From JABFXX01 sp036489755 (GTDB lineage Bacteria > Myxococcota_A > Polyangia > Haliangiales > Haliangiaceae): DNA of 64,000 nt. The notes under the pieces were generated by a model. That model was not told the origin of the DNA, made no database searches, and worked only from the letters and a program-made list of their open reading frames with translations. The translations under genes and the position numbers were made by a program. The number at the start of each line of letters is the position of its first letter. The first letter of the stretch is position 1. Location of the stretch: contig DASXFD010000070.1 of NCBI GenBank assembly GCA_036489755.1, positions 355,491-419,490 on the forward strand, given 5' to 3'. Shown in pieces: positions 30,676 to 41,592 of this stretch.

Positions 30676-30716
30676 CGTCGCATCTCGCCTGCGACGCGCT
30701 AGCATCGAGGCGTGCC
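30676..30716 (+). repeat. 41-bp direct repeat, copy 1 (start of first zinc-ribbon gene)
   Basis: Matches copy 2 at 31171-31211 in 37 of 41 positions, offset 495 nt. It contains the TAGCAT hexamer and the GTG start. The repeat marks the edge of a tandem gene duplication. Confidence 0.85.
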
Positions 30717-31197
30717 GGAGCTCCACTACTCGTGTCCGCGTTGCGGCGCGCGCGGCGCCGCGAACGTCGACGACGTCGGCTGCGCCTATTCGATCGTCGG
30801 CGCGGTCGTCAGCCGGCTCCGCCGCGCCGCGTCCGACCGCGATGCGGTCGCTGCCGTGGCGCTGGCGCGCTGCCCCGCGTGTCATAAACGGCCGCGCAAC
30901 GCATTCGTGCTCGCGCTCGCCCGCATCGTCGGCAATGCGGTCGCCGGGCTGCTCGTCGGCGTGGCGGCCGCCGCGCTGTTCATGGTCGTCCTTCCGCGCC
31001 ACCACGACGACATCGGGCTCGACGGCTCGATCATGTTCGCCGTCTTCGCGGGGTACGCCGCGCCCCTGTTGTTCGTCGTCGTCGCGGCGCTCGGCGAGCT
31101 CCGGCGGCTCGCAAACGTCGTCTCGGTGACGGTGATGCCGGGTCGCGCGGCGTTGCCGGCAGCGGTAGCGCGTCGCATCTCGCGCGCGACGCGCTAG
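30712..31197 (+). CDS. zinc-ribbon membrane protein, copy 1
   Basis: 161 residues, GTG start 6 nt after TAGCAT. The N terminus holds a split zinc ribbon: CPRCGARG (8-15) and, after ~45 residues, CPACHKRPRN. Then come two hydrophobic helices (VAGLLVGVAAAALFMVV and SIMFAVFAGYAAPLLFVVVAAL). It resembles small bacterial proteins with a cytosolic metal knuckle on a membrane hairpin; function unknown. A paralogue follows directly. The last residues (VARRISRATR) are encoded by the second copy of the upstream repeat, so the duplication has supplied this gene's 3' end. Confidence 0.8.
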   Translation: MPELHYSCPRCGARGAANVDDVGCAYSIVGAVVSRLRRAASDRDAVAAVALARCPACHKRPRNAFVLALARIVGNAVAGLLVGVAAAALFMVVLPRHHDDIGLDGSIMFAVFAGYAAPLLFVVVAALGELRRLANVVSVTVMPGRAALPAAVARRISRATR

Positions 31198-31211
31198 CAT
31201 CGAGCTGTGCC
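31171..31211 (+). repeat. 41-bp direct repeat, copy 2
   Basis: Second copy of the repeat at 30676-30716. It encodes the tail of zinc-ribbon protein 1 and at the same time contains the TAGCAT hexamer and GTG start of zinc-ribbon protein 2. Confidence 0.85.
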
Positions 31212-31698
31212 CGCGATCGTCGCATCTCACCGCAGCGAGCTCGAGCGCTATTACACGTGCCCGCGGTGCGGCGCGCGCGGCGAAGCGAAGCTCGTCGCGG
31301 TCGGGCGCAGCGTGTGGGGCGGCGCGTTCGTCGTTCACTTCCTCGTCAACTTGATGCAGCTGCGCCGCGTCGACGTCTCGTCGTCGGGCAACGCGCAAGA
31401 TCAAGCTGAAGAGCACGCGCAGCGCGACGCCGACCGCATCCTCGGGCTGATGCGCTGTCCGAGCTGTCACAAGCGGCCGCGCATGGCGTTCGTGTGGCCG
31501 GTCGTGCGCGTCGCCGGTTATGCCGTGCTCGGCGCGCTGCTGACCGTGCTGCTCTTGATGTTCGGCATCCACATGTCGCCCGAGCTCGGCGCGGCCGCAT
31601 TCGGCGCGTACGGCGTGCTCGGCGAGATCGGCCGATTCTCGCGCGTGCGCCAGGCGGTCGCGTTGAAGATGACGCCGCGCGCGGAGCTCGAAGGCTGA
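31207..31698 (+). CDS. zinc-ribbon membrane protein, copy 2
   Basis: 163-residue paralogue of the preceding gene: CPRCGARG near 18-25, CPSCHKRPRM near 83-92, then two membrane helices (VAGYAVLGALLTVLLLMFGI and GAAAFGAYGVLGEIG). Between the two metal knuckles it has a different, more charged linker (SSSGNAQDQAEEHAQRDADRI), so the copies have diverged in the loop but kept the metal and membrane parts. GTG 31207 is 6 nt after TAGCAT, as in copy 1. Confidence 0.8.
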   Translation: MPAIVASHRSELERYYTCPRCGARGEAKLVAVGRSVWGGAFVVHFLVNLMQLRRVDVSSSGNAQDQAEEHAQRDADRILGLMRCPSCHKRPRMAFVWPVVRVAGYAVLGALLTVLLLMFGIHMSPELGAAAFGAYGVLGEIGRFSRVRQAVALKMTPRAELEG

Positions 31699-31701
31699 CG
31701 C

Positions 31702-31806
31702 CTAGTGGCACTTGCCGTCGCGCTCGCACGCGTTCGACTTGCACTCCATGTCGCGCTCGCACGCCTCACGGCTTCTCTTGGGAGCCGGGACGCTACGTGC
31801 TGCCAC
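31702..31806 (-). pseudogene. Cys-rich ORF fragment (34 aa)
   Basis: The frame reads ...SREACERDMECKSNACERDGKCH then stop. The spacing of four Cys and the repeated ACERD unit look like the secreted Cys-rich tail of a myxobacterial lipoprotein. The frame closes 25 nt further upstream of the GTG at 31806, so only this tail remains. It may be a decayed 3' end, or may join by a frameshift to the small ORF at 31793-31960. Confidence 0.35.
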
Positions 31807-31960
31807 TCGTGATCACCGCCAGCCGTCGCTTGCCGGCCTTGTGGAACGTCATCGTCAGCACGAGCGTGCGCAGGTCGTCGAACTTCACATGGTCGTTCGC
31901 GAGCGCCGATGCGAGCTCGGGCGGTAGCTCCGAGACCACCACCGCGATGCTCCGCCACAT
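31793..31960 (-). CDS. small hypothetical protein (55 aa)
   Basis: Starts MWRSIAVVVSELPPELASAL and ends KRRLAVITSGST, with natural amino-acid composition and hydrophobic periodicity. No domain recognised. It lies 14 nt after the OB-fold protein gene's stop on the same strand and overlaps, in another frame, the Cys-rich fragment. It could be the front part of a frameshifted longer gene. Confidence 0.45.
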   Translation of the reverse strand: MWRSIAVVVSELPPELASALANDHVKFDDLRTLVLTMTFHKAGKRRLAVITSGST

Positions 31961-31974
31961 CCGCCGATCGGACA

Positions 31975-32622
31975 CTACTGGTTGCTGCCGGCTGCTTGCT
32001 CGAGGCGGCCCGGCACCGACGGTTTCGGCACTGCCACCGGCGAGACCGGCGCGCTCGCCGCGCAGCACACGACGTCGCTCGGCCCGTCGCAGTAGCCGCG
32101 GTACACGACGCCGGTGCAATTCCGCGTGCACTCGCCGTGGACGGCCTGGCCCGCGTTGTCCCAGACCTCGCACGGCGGGCCGTGCGCCGCGTCGACGTGA
32201 CAGTCGTCGAGCATGACGCCGCGGAATGCGAAGCCGTTGCCGGTGCAATGCATGGTCACGCGCGATTCGCGGTCGAGCTCGAGCAGCAGCGGATCGGCGG
32301 TCGCAAACGTGCACGTGATGCCCTTCGTGCCGTCGGTGCGCAGCGTGACGACCGCGCGGTCGGCGATGTCCTTCGCGATCTTGTCGACGACGCCGGTGAC
32401 GTGGACGAGCTTGCTGCGGTAGAGCGAATCGGCGCGGACCTCGTTCGCGCGGTACGCGGCGTCGAGATCGACGGCGGTGACCGGCGGCGCGTCACCGAGC
32501 GTCGCCGAGCCCGAGCCTTGGGCCGATGAGGCCGCATCCTTGCCGCTCGGCCGCGAGAACGCGACCGCGAGGATCACCAGCGCGACGAGCCCAACCCCTG
32601 CGTACACGAGCGGACGGCGCAT
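31975..32622 (-). CDS. membrane-anchored OB-fold (tRNA_anti-like) protein
   Basis: 215 residues: one N-terminal helix (LVYAGVGLVALVILAVAF), a Ser/Gly/Ala spacer, then a tRNA_anti-like OB fold (DLDAAYRANEVRADSLYRSK followed by LVHVTGVVDKIAKDI and AVVTL). The C-terminal part is Cys-rich (DDCHVD, PPCEVW, GECTRNCTG, YCDG, VVCCAA). The family is found in secreted bacterial proteins of unknown function. ATG 32622 is 8 nt after TAAGCT, which argues against the longer in-frame start. Confidence 0.8.
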   Translation of the reverse strand: MRRPLVYAGVGLVALVILAVAFSRPSGKDAASSAQGSGSATLGDAPPVTAVDLDAAYRANEVRADSLYRSKLVHVTGVVDKIAKDIADRAVVTLRTDGTKGITCTFATADPLLLELDRESRVTMHCTGNGFAFRGVMLDDCHVDAAHGPPCEVWDNAGQAVHGECTRNCTGVVYRGYCDGPSDVVCCAASAPVSPVAVPKPSVPGRLEQAAGSNQ

Positions 32623-32659
32623 TGCGGGCGAGCTTAGCGCACTGCGGTTCGTTGATGCG

Positions 32660-33361
32660 TCAGCCGTCGAGCTCGGCGTAGTGGCGGAAGATGCCGGTCT
32701 CGTTGAACGGCGTGCGGCGACCCGACGCCAGGTACGTCGCGATCCGCGGCCGCTTTGCGATCGCGTCACGGAGCGCGCGCAGCTTCGGGATGCGTTGCTT
32801 CTTCATCGCCTTCGGGAACGCGTAGTCGAGACCTTCGAGCACCTGGAACGCGGCGAGATCCGCGTACGTGACGGTGCGGCCGACCAGCACTTTGCCGTTG
32901 TCGGCGAGGATGCTCTCGAGCCAGCCGGTGAACTTCGGGATGCGCGCCTTGCGAAATCCGGCCGCGCGCTGCTTCGCGGCGGCTTTTTGCTTCTCGTAGA
33001 CCTGATCGACCGAGATCGGATGATGCGTGTCGTGGACCTCGACGACGAGGTCCGCGATCGTCAGCGCGATCGTCGACGCGGCGGCGGCGCCGTCGTCGCT
33101 CGCCGGCGCCAGCCTGTGCCGCTCGGCGAGCCAGCGCGTGATGTTCGCGGTCTGCGCGACCACCGTCTTGCCGGCGCGCAGGAACGGCGGCGCGAGCGGT
33201 CGCACGCCTTCGATGCCGTCGTCGAGCGCGGCCATCATCCGCTTCATGCCGCCCGGCGTGCGCGCGACGTCGACGTAGTCGGCACCGGCGTCCTCGAGCA
33301 CGAGGCGCACGAACTCGCCGCGGCCTTGCAGGCCCGGCCAATAAAACAGCTCGTAGGTCAT
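32660..33361 (-). CDS. glutathione S-transferase
   Basis: 233 residues. The N-terminal thioredoxin-like domain begins TYELFYWPGLQGRGEFVRLVLEDAG, which with the Tyr near the start resembles sigma-class GSTs; AQTANITRWLAERH corresponds to the glutathione-binding Q-S/T region. The C-terminal all-helical domain follows (GWLESILADNGKVLVGRTVTYADLAAFQVLEG). The predicted function is glutathione conjugation or peroxide/quinone detoxification. It lies 21 nt downstream of sucD on the same strand and may be co-transcribed. ATG 33361 is preferred over an in-frame GTG at 33379. Confidence 0.88.
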   Translation of the reverse strand: MTYELFYWPGLQGRGEFVRLVLEDAGADYVDVARTPGGMKRMMAALDDGIEGVRPLAPPFLRAGKTVVAQTANITRWLAERHRLAPASDDGAAAASTIALTIADLVVEVHDTHHPISVDQVYEKQKAAAKQRAAGFRKARIPKFTGWLESILADNGKVLVGRTVTYADLAAFQVLEGLDYAFPKAMKKQRIPKLRALRDAIAKRPRIATYLASGRRTPFNETGIFRHYAELDG

Positions 33362-33382
33362 ACGAGCCGGAGTTTGCACGAT

Positions 33383-34263
33383 CTATGCGAGCAGCTTCGC
33401 GAGCGTCGAGCCCATCTCGGCGGGAGTCGGCGCGACCGTGATGCCGGCTTCGCGCAGTGCGGCGATCTTGTCGCTCGCGGCGCCCTTGCCGCCCGAGATG
33501 ATCGCGCCGGCGTGGCCCATGCGCTTGCCCGGCGGCGCGGTCTGGCCACCGATGAAGGCGCCGACCGGCTTCTTGACGTGTTCCTTCACGAACAAAGCGG
33601 CGCGCTCTTCCGAGTCGCCGCCGATCTCGCCGATCATGAAGATCGCCGACGTGCCCGGGTCTTCGTTGAAGAGCCGCAGCGCGTCGATGAAGTCGGTGCC
33701 CTTGACGGGATCGCCGCCGATGCCGATCGCGGTCGACTGGCCGAGGCCGATCGCCGTCAGCTGGTGCACGATCTCGTACGTCAGCGTGCCGGAGCGCGAC
33801 ACCACGCCGACGTTGCCCGGCTTGTGGATGTAGCCCGGCATGATGCCGATCTTGCACTGGCCGGGCGTGATCACGCCCGGGCAGTTCGGCCCGACGAGCA
33901 CGACGTCTGGGTAGTCGCGCTCGAGCACGTACTTGACCTTCACCATGTCGCGCACCGGGATGCCTTCGGTGATCGCGATGACGAGCTCGATGCCGGCCGC
34001 GGCCGCTTCGAGGATCGAATCGGCGGCGAACGGCGGCGGCACGTAGACGACCGACGCGTTCGCGCCGCGCAGCCGCACCGCTTCTTCGACGGTGTCGAAC
34101 ATCGGCACTTGCTCGAGGCCGGCGACTTTCGCGCCGCCCTTGCCGGGCGTCACGCCGGCGACGACGTTCGTGCCGTACTCGACCATCTGCTTCGCGTGGA
34201 ACGCGCCCGCCGAGCCGGACATGCCCTGCACGACGAGCTTGGTGTTGTATCCGACGAGGACGC

Positions 34264-34267
<4 letters not shown>
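33383..34267 (-). CDS. sucD: succinyl-CoA synthetase alpha subunit
   Basis: 294 residues. Forms the heterodimer with SucC that makes succinate and ATP/GTP from succinyl-CoA in the TCA cycle. The CoA-binding Rossmann domain starts VVQGMSGSAGAFH, and the phosphorylated His is His252 in RMGHAGAII. GPNCPGVITPG is also present. The GTG start overlaps the sucC stop (GTGA, 34264-34267), the usual coupling for this pair. Confidence 0.97.
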
Positions 34268-35445
<1,178 letters not shown>

Positions 35446-35457
35446 GAGCCGGGTGTA

Positions 35458-35931
35458 TCACGACGACAATAGCAGCAGCACGAACAGCTCGGTCGAGTTG
35501 TAGACGACGGAGCCGGACGATGACGAGCCCGAGCCCGAGCCCGAAGCTGTCGCGAACACGAGCTTCTCGTTGCCGCCGGGCTCGGCGACCGGACCCGTCA
35601 CCATGTAGCCCGCGTTCGTGAGCGCGGTCTGGTAGTACGTGAAGACATCGGACTGGCTGAGGTTGCCCGCGAGGAACCACGTCTCCGGAGACGCGCCCGG
35701 GTTGTTCGTCATCGGATCGGTGCCGCACAGCACGAGCCCGCTCGGCGGCGCGGGAAAGCCGGCCACCGTGTTGTCGATGCCGGGCTGGAAGTCGGTGATG
35801 TTGCCGGTCAGCGTCGCGCACGTCGCGCCCGAGCCGGTCGGCTGGTACGCATCGGCCATCGGCCCGTTGTGGTGGTCGCCGGAGCCGCACGCGGCCAGCG
35901 CGAGAACCGCGATCATCGCGAGCCGCTTCAC
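35458..35931 (-). CDS. lipoprotein of unknown function (157 aa)
   Basis: GTG 35931 overlaps the stop of the MFS gene (GTGA). Signal VKRLAMIAVLALAAC (lipobox ALAAC), a His/Asn/Asp spacer, a globular part with two Cys (GATCATL, VLCGTD), then a Ser/Gly run (ASGSGSGSSSSGS) and a hydrophobic end (ELFVLLLLSS). It is the last gene of the TPR-PEGA / MFS / lipoprotein operon, and may assist that exporter or porin; inference from coupling only. Confidence 0.78.
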   Translation of the reverse strand: MKRLAMIAVLALAACGSGDHHNGPMADAYQPTGSGATCATLTGNITDFQPGIDNTVAGFPAPPSGLVLCGTDPMTNNPGASPETWFLAGNLSQSDVFTYYQTALTNAGYMVTGPVAEPGGNEKLVFATASGSGSGSSSSGSVVYNSTELFVLLLLSS

Positions 35932-37241
35932 GCGACCTCTTTCGCGCGCGGCCACCACGTGTACGCGGCGAATCCGAACACGAGCGGCACGATCATCATC
36001 GCGGCCACCGGAATCAAGTAGTCGTAGAGCAAGCCCAGCACCGACGGCGACCATAGATCACCGAACAGGTGAATGGCGAAGATCATGCCGGCCATCGCGC
36101 TCGCGCGCAGCTCGGGCGGCACGGCGCGCAGGCCGATCGCGTTGACCGGCGAGGTCGACAGGAACAGGAAGACCTCGGCGGCGAGCGCGACCGCGAAGAA
36201 CGTCATCGGCGTCGGCATCAGGAACACGAGCGCGGTCAGCGGCGCCGCGATGATCATGCTCTTGCTGCACACGCCGAGCAGCGCGTTGGTGCCGCGCTTG
36301 GTCGGCACGGCGTCCCACGCCAGGCCTGCCGCCGCATCCGGCACGGCCCGCAGCGCGCGGTCGCTCCACCGGCCGCCGATCAGCGTGCCGAGCGCGCCGC
36401 CGACGACGGTGACCGCGCCGAAGTACGTCGCCGCCGATGCGGTCGTCAGCGTGTGCTGCGTGACGACGACGAATTGCGCGAGCCCGTTCGTCACGACGAC
36501 GTGCAGCGTCGGCGCGTAGGTTTCGGCCAGATATTTGGGCGCCCAGTATGCGAACGCGCCGATCGCCCACGTGTAGATGCAGTAGCCGAGCACGTCGCGG
36601 CGAAACAGCGGCAGCTTCAGCATCGTGCGCATCGCGTCGCGCAGCTTGCCGGCCGCTTCGCGCAGCTTGCGCGGCGGCTCGGCGATCGCGAGACACGTCA
36701 GCGCGAGCACGATGCCGGGCCCGCCGGTGATGAAGTACGCGTAGCGCCAGCCCCAGAACTTCAAGATCGTGCCGCCGAGCACGTAGCCGAGCGCCGAGCC
36801 GACCGGAATCGCGAGGTAGAAGATCGCGAGCGCGCGGTTCTTCTCGTCGGGCGGCGTCAGGTCGTCGATGATCGTCGGCGCGAGCGTCGCGTAGCTGGCC
36901 TCGCCGACGCCGACCACGATGCGCGCGGCGAGCATCTCGCCGAACGAGTGGGCGAGCCCGGTCGCGAACGTCGCGACGCTCCACACGGCGACGCCGAACG
37001 CGATGAGGCCGGTGCGCCGGCCTTTGTCGGCGCGCGCGCCGAACAGCGGCGCCGTCACGAAGTAGCCGATCATGAACGCGGTGCCGAGCAGCCCGCCTTT
37101 GAGGTTCGACAGGTCCAAGCCGCCCGCGGCGACCGGCGCCTGCATGTCCTTGAGCACGGCGGCGACCACGTAACGATCGATGTAGTTGAGGAGGTTCAGC
37201 GCGGTGAGCAGCGCCAGGATCGCCTTGCGATTCTTGATCAC
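35928..37241 (-). CDS. major facilitator superfamily transporter (spinster-like)
   Basis: 437 residues, about twelve membrane helices. The first helix region contains LNLLNYIDRYVVAAVL, the inter-helix loop GARADKGRRTG fits the MFS G-x-x-x-D-R-x-G-R motif A, and VVGVGEASYATLAPTIIDDLTP matches spinster-type (sphingolipid or organic-anion) members. The substrate is unknown. GTG 37241 overlaps the stop of the upstream TPR/PEGA gene, and the stop overlaps the next lipoprotein start, so the three proteins are translationally coupled. Confidence 0.9.
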   Translation of the reverse strand: MIKNRKAILALLTALNLLNYIDRYVVAAVLKDMQAPVAAGGLDLSNLKGGLLGTAFMIGYFVTAPLFGARADKGRRTGLIAFGVAVWSVATFATGLAHSFGEMLAARIVVGVGEASYATLAPTIIDDLTPPDEKNRALAIFYLAIPVGSALGYVLGGTILKFWGWRYAYFITGGPGIVLALTCLAIAEPPRKLREAAGKLRDAMRTMLKLPLFRRDVLGYCIYTWAIGAFAYWAPKYLAETYAPTLHVVVTNGLAQFVVVTQHTLTTASAATYFGAVTVVGGALGTLIGGRWSDRALRAVPDAAAGLAWDAVPTKRGTNALLGVCSKSMIIAAPLTALVFLMPTPMTFFAVALAAEVFLFLSTSPVNAIGLRAVPPELRASAMAGMIFAIHLFGDLWSPSVLGLLYDYLIPVAAMMIVPLVFGFAAYTWWPRAKEVA

Positions 37242-38428
37242 TTGAACGTGACCTCGACCCCGAGCTCGACGGGCTCGATGAACGACGTGGTGGCCGAGGT
37301 CATGTCGGTGGCGCTCACGGGGGCATCGCGGAAGCCGACGTCCGCAACGATGGATACGAGCGTGTGAGGCTGGTGGACGACGTCCCAGCGCACGCCGCCG
37401 AGCGCGAGGTAGCCGTAGCCGTTGTTGGCGTACGTGTAACCGACCGCGAGGAACGGCGTGACCGTCCCGCTGAGGATCTGCCAGCGCAGGATGAAGTCGT
37501 ACGCGAGCGTGGTGTCGGCGCGGCCGATGCGGAACACCAGGTCGTAGCGCAGGATCCGCGTGCCGATCATCCCGAAGCCGAGCGCGCCGCCGTGCAGCTC
37601 GCCGCCGCCGCCCGCGCCCGCGAGGAACGCGACGGTCGACGACGAGTCCTGCGCCGGTTGCACCGCGACGACCGGCACCGCGCGCACGAGCTCGGCGTTG
37701 ACGTGGGTCTGGCCGTTTGCCGCGACGTCGACTGTGGTCTCGAACGGCGTGTAGCCCGCCGCCGACACGCGCACGTGGTGCGTGCCCGCCGAGATCTGCG
37801 TGGTCGCCGGCATCGCGCCGATCGTGATGTTGTCGACCGCGACATAGGCGCCGAACGGCGCGCCCTCGACGACGAGCGTGCCGGCCTGGCCGCCGAGCGT
37901 GAACGCGACGTCGCCGGGCTCGCCGAACTCGAGCGCGACGTCTTTCTCGCCGTGTTGACCATCGAGATCGACGATCACGTGATGCGTGCCGCCCGGCAGC
38001 TTCGTCGCGACCGGCGTGACGCCGGCGGGCTTGCCGTCGATCTGCACCTGCGCGCCTTCCGGGATCGAGCGGACCGACAGCGGCGAGTCGTGCGCTTTGA
38101 GATCCGCGATCGTACGCGTCACGCGATCGTGATCGGGCGACGCCGGCGCGGCGGCGACGTACTGCTCGTAGAACTCGGCGGCCTGCCGGAGATTTCCGAG
38201 CCGCTCGTAGTCGACCGCGATGTTGTAGAGGTTGAACGGATGCGGCAACACATCGTTCGCGCGCTGGTAATGGCCGATCGCGGCTTCGAACCGGCCGGCG
38301 CGGTCGTCGTCCTGCGCGAGCGCGAACTCGCGGCGCGCGGTCTCGCGATTCGCCTGATCATCCGCGCGGCTCGGCGGTGCGAGCACCGCGAGCGTCGCCA
38401 ACATCACGCCTAAGGCGAGCACCCGCAC
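37238..38428 (-). CDS. TPR-PEGA outer-membrane-type protein
   Basis: 396 residues, GTG start. Signal peptide (ALGVMLATLAVLAPPSRA), TPR-like helices (ALAQDDDRAGRFEAAIGHYQRA, AAEFYEQYVAAAP), then two PEGA beta domains (SVRSIPEGAQVQIDGKPAG and LVVEGAPFGAYVAVDNITIG) and a C-terminal region of alternating strands ending in an aromatic-rich F-K terminus (VELGVEVTFK), as in small beta barrels. It likely binds polysaccharide or peptidoglycan while sitting in the outer membrane. First gene of a coupled operon with the MFS transporter. Confidence 0.83.
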   Translation of the reverse strand: MRVLALGVMLATLAVLAPPSRADDQANRETARREFALAQDDDRAGRFEAAIGHYQRANDVLPHPFNLYNIAVDYERLGNLRQAAEFYEQYVAAAPASPDHDRVTRTIADLKAHDSPLSVRSIPEGAQVQIDGKPAGVTPVATKLPGGTHHVIVDLDGQHGEKDVALEFGEPGDVAFTLGGQAGTLVVEGAPFGAYVAVDNITIGAMPATTQISAGTHHVRVSAAGYTPFETTVDVAANGQTHVNAELVRAVPVVAVQPAQDSSSTVAFLAGAGGGGELHGGALGFGMIGTRILRYDLVFRIGRADTTLAYDFILRWQILSGTVTPFLAVGYTYANNGYGYLALGGVRWDVVHQPHTLVSIVADVGFRDAPVSATDMTSATTSFIEPVELGVEVTFK

Positions 38429-38481
38429 GCGCGGCTATTATGCTGGAACTCGCCCGCCGGACGCGATAGCACTTCCGCTAG

Positions 38482-39450
38482 ATGAAGCGACGGATCGTCA
38501 GCTCGCTCGTTGTGATCGTGGCCATGCTCGCCGCATGCGAGAAGACGCGAACGCCCCAGCCCAAAGGCTCGGGCACGCTATCGCCCGCCGAGCTCGCGCT
38601 GTTCAAGTACTTGCCGAAGAACGCCGCCGTGTACTTCGCCGGCGATTACTCGAAGCTGCAGGATTTCATGAAGAGCGGGCTCGGGCGGCTCGCCTCGATG
38701 GTGACGGACAAGATGTCGCCGGCGCTGACCGCGCTGGAAACCTGCCTCGCAACACCTCGCAACATGAAGTCGGCGATGGCGATCAACGTCGCCAACAAGT
38801 CGTTCGACAACCGCATCGTGATCGACGGCCTCGCGATCGCCGACGTGGCGAAGTGCGGCCAGCAGGCGCAGATCAAGACGACCGTCGATCCCGACGGCCG
38901 CTACGTCTCGATCGACGTGCCGCTCACGACCGGCACGTTCGACTTCGCGTACTACGCGATCGCGGATCACACGCTGTACGTTCACCAGACGATCGCCTCG
39001 GGCGAGAAGTCGCTGCACACGTGCGCGCGCACCGACTGCGAGGCCGACCTCGCCAAGCTCGGCCACGATAGCGCCGGCGACGACGCCGACTTCAACGCGC
39101 TTGCCTCGAAGGCCGATCGATCGAAGACCGCGTGGTTCGTCGGCACCGGCGCCGGCACGCCGCTCGCCGAGGCGATCACCGAGCTCTACGGCTCGCTCGA
39201 AGCGACGTCGGGCATCGCGATCGACGTCACCGTGCAAATGCAGCGGCCGGGCGACGCCGAAAAGCTCGAGCGAGGCGTCACGCAGCTACGCAAGATGGCC
39301 GACCAGATGCCGGAGAGCTTCAAGGCCGTGGTCGCCGCGCTCAAGTTCGACCGCGCGGGCAATCGCGTGCACGCCGCACTCGCGCTGACCGACGCGCAGG
39401 TCAAGAGCGTGAGCGATCAGCTCGGCAGCATGCTCGGCGCGCTGCACTGA
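38482..39450 (+). CDS. lipoprotein of unknown function (322 aa)
   Basis: Signal MKRRIVSSLVVIVAMLAAC (lipobox MLAAC). The mature domain starts LSPAELALFKYLPKNAAVYFAGDYSKL and has paired Cys (ETCLAT, AKCGQQ, HTCARTDCEA) and a helical end. This style, in which 'lipoprotein levels' are described as potentials, is common in myxobacteria, but I know no function. It stands alone, divergent from the PEGA gene with 53 nt between starts, and ends one base before the stop of the kinase gene on the other strand. Confidence 0.78.
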   Translation: MKRRIVSSLVVIVAMLAACEKTRTPQPKGSGTLSPAELALFKYLPKNAAVYFAGDYSKLQDFMKSGLGRLASMVTDKMSPALTALETCLATPRNMKSAMAINVANKSFDNRIVIDGLAIADVAKCGQQAQIKTTVDPDGRYVSIDVPLTTGTFDFAYYAIADHTLYVHQTIASGEKSLHTCARTDCEADLAKLGHDSAGDDADFNALASKADRSKTAWFVGTGAGTPLAEAITELYGSLEATSGIAIDVTVQMQRPGDAEKLERGVTQLRKMADQMPESFKAVVAALKFDRAGNRVHAALALTDAQVKSVSDQLGSMLGALH

Positions 39451-39451
39451 C

Positions 39452-40903
<1,452 letters not shown>

Positions 40904-40938
40904 GCCACCGATTCTAGCCGACGATCGCCGGCGCGCCG

Positions 40939-41592
40939 TTACAACTTCGGTTCGGCCGCGACCGCGACGACGGCCGCGGCATACGCCGTTGCTGCGGCTT
41001 CGCAGGCATCGAGCGCGCCGGTCAGCCAAGCGGCGGCAAAGTTCGTCTCGGTCGGCGGCGTCATGACTTTGACGGCGCGCACATCGGCGGCTTTGAGCGC
41101 GGCATCGAGCGCGATCGACGCCTCGAGCGGCGGCGCCACCAGGTACGCCATCGGCTCGCCGGGCGACAGGCCGGCTTCGCGCGACAGATACTCGCCGAGC
41201 GAGGCGATCACGTGCGGGAACACCGTGACGCTCGCCTTCGCGTCGGCGGCGTAGAAGCACGCATCGTGCTCGAGGCAGCGCACGAGCGCGGCGAGCCCGG
41301 CGTCGATCGATTCCGGATCGGCGGCGGCGAGCACGCCGAGGATCTCGCCGGACAGCCGGCCGCTGGCATGCGCGGAACCGGCGTAGAAGCTCTTCGCGAA
41401 GATCACGTCGACCGGCGCGTGCTTGGTCGCTTCGTCGAGCGCGACGTACGTCGGATCGTCTTGATCGACGGTGACCAGCCCGAGCGCCACGTGCTTGTCC
41501 GGGTCGCCGCCGTACGCGCGGATCATCGCGGCATCGGCGCGCGGCAGGCGGCGCACCGACAAGATCGTGGGCACGATCGGCTCGAGCAGCAT
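40939..41592 (-). CDS. eutL: bacterial-microcompartment shell protein EutL
   Basis: 217 residues, the length of EutL. Segments match EutL closely: LGLVTVDQDDPTYVALDEATKHA, SFYAGSAHASGRLSGEILGVL, GEPMAYLVAPPLEASIALDAALKAADV and PPTETNFAAAWLTG. EutL is the tandem-BMC trimer with a gated pore in the shell of ethanolamine microcompartments. The ATG overlaps the eutC stop by one base (TGATG). No other shell gene (eutM, eutN, eutK) is in the window, which is unusual. Confidence 0.92.
   Translation of the reverse strand: MLLEPIVPTILSVRRLPRADAAMIRAYGGDPDKHVALGLVTVDQDDPTYVALDEATKHAPVDVIFAKSFYAGSAHASGRLSGEILGVLAAADPESIDAGLAALVRCLEHDACFYAADAKASVTVFPHVIASLGEYLSREAGLSPGEPMAYLVAPPLEASIALDAALKAADVRAVKVMTPPTETNFAAAWLTGALDACEAAATAYAAAVVAVAAEPKL

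Noticed and set aside
36069..37367. 432-aa plus-strand open frame opposite the MFS transporter
   Set aside because: Arg/Glu-rich shadow without hydrophobic or domain pattern.
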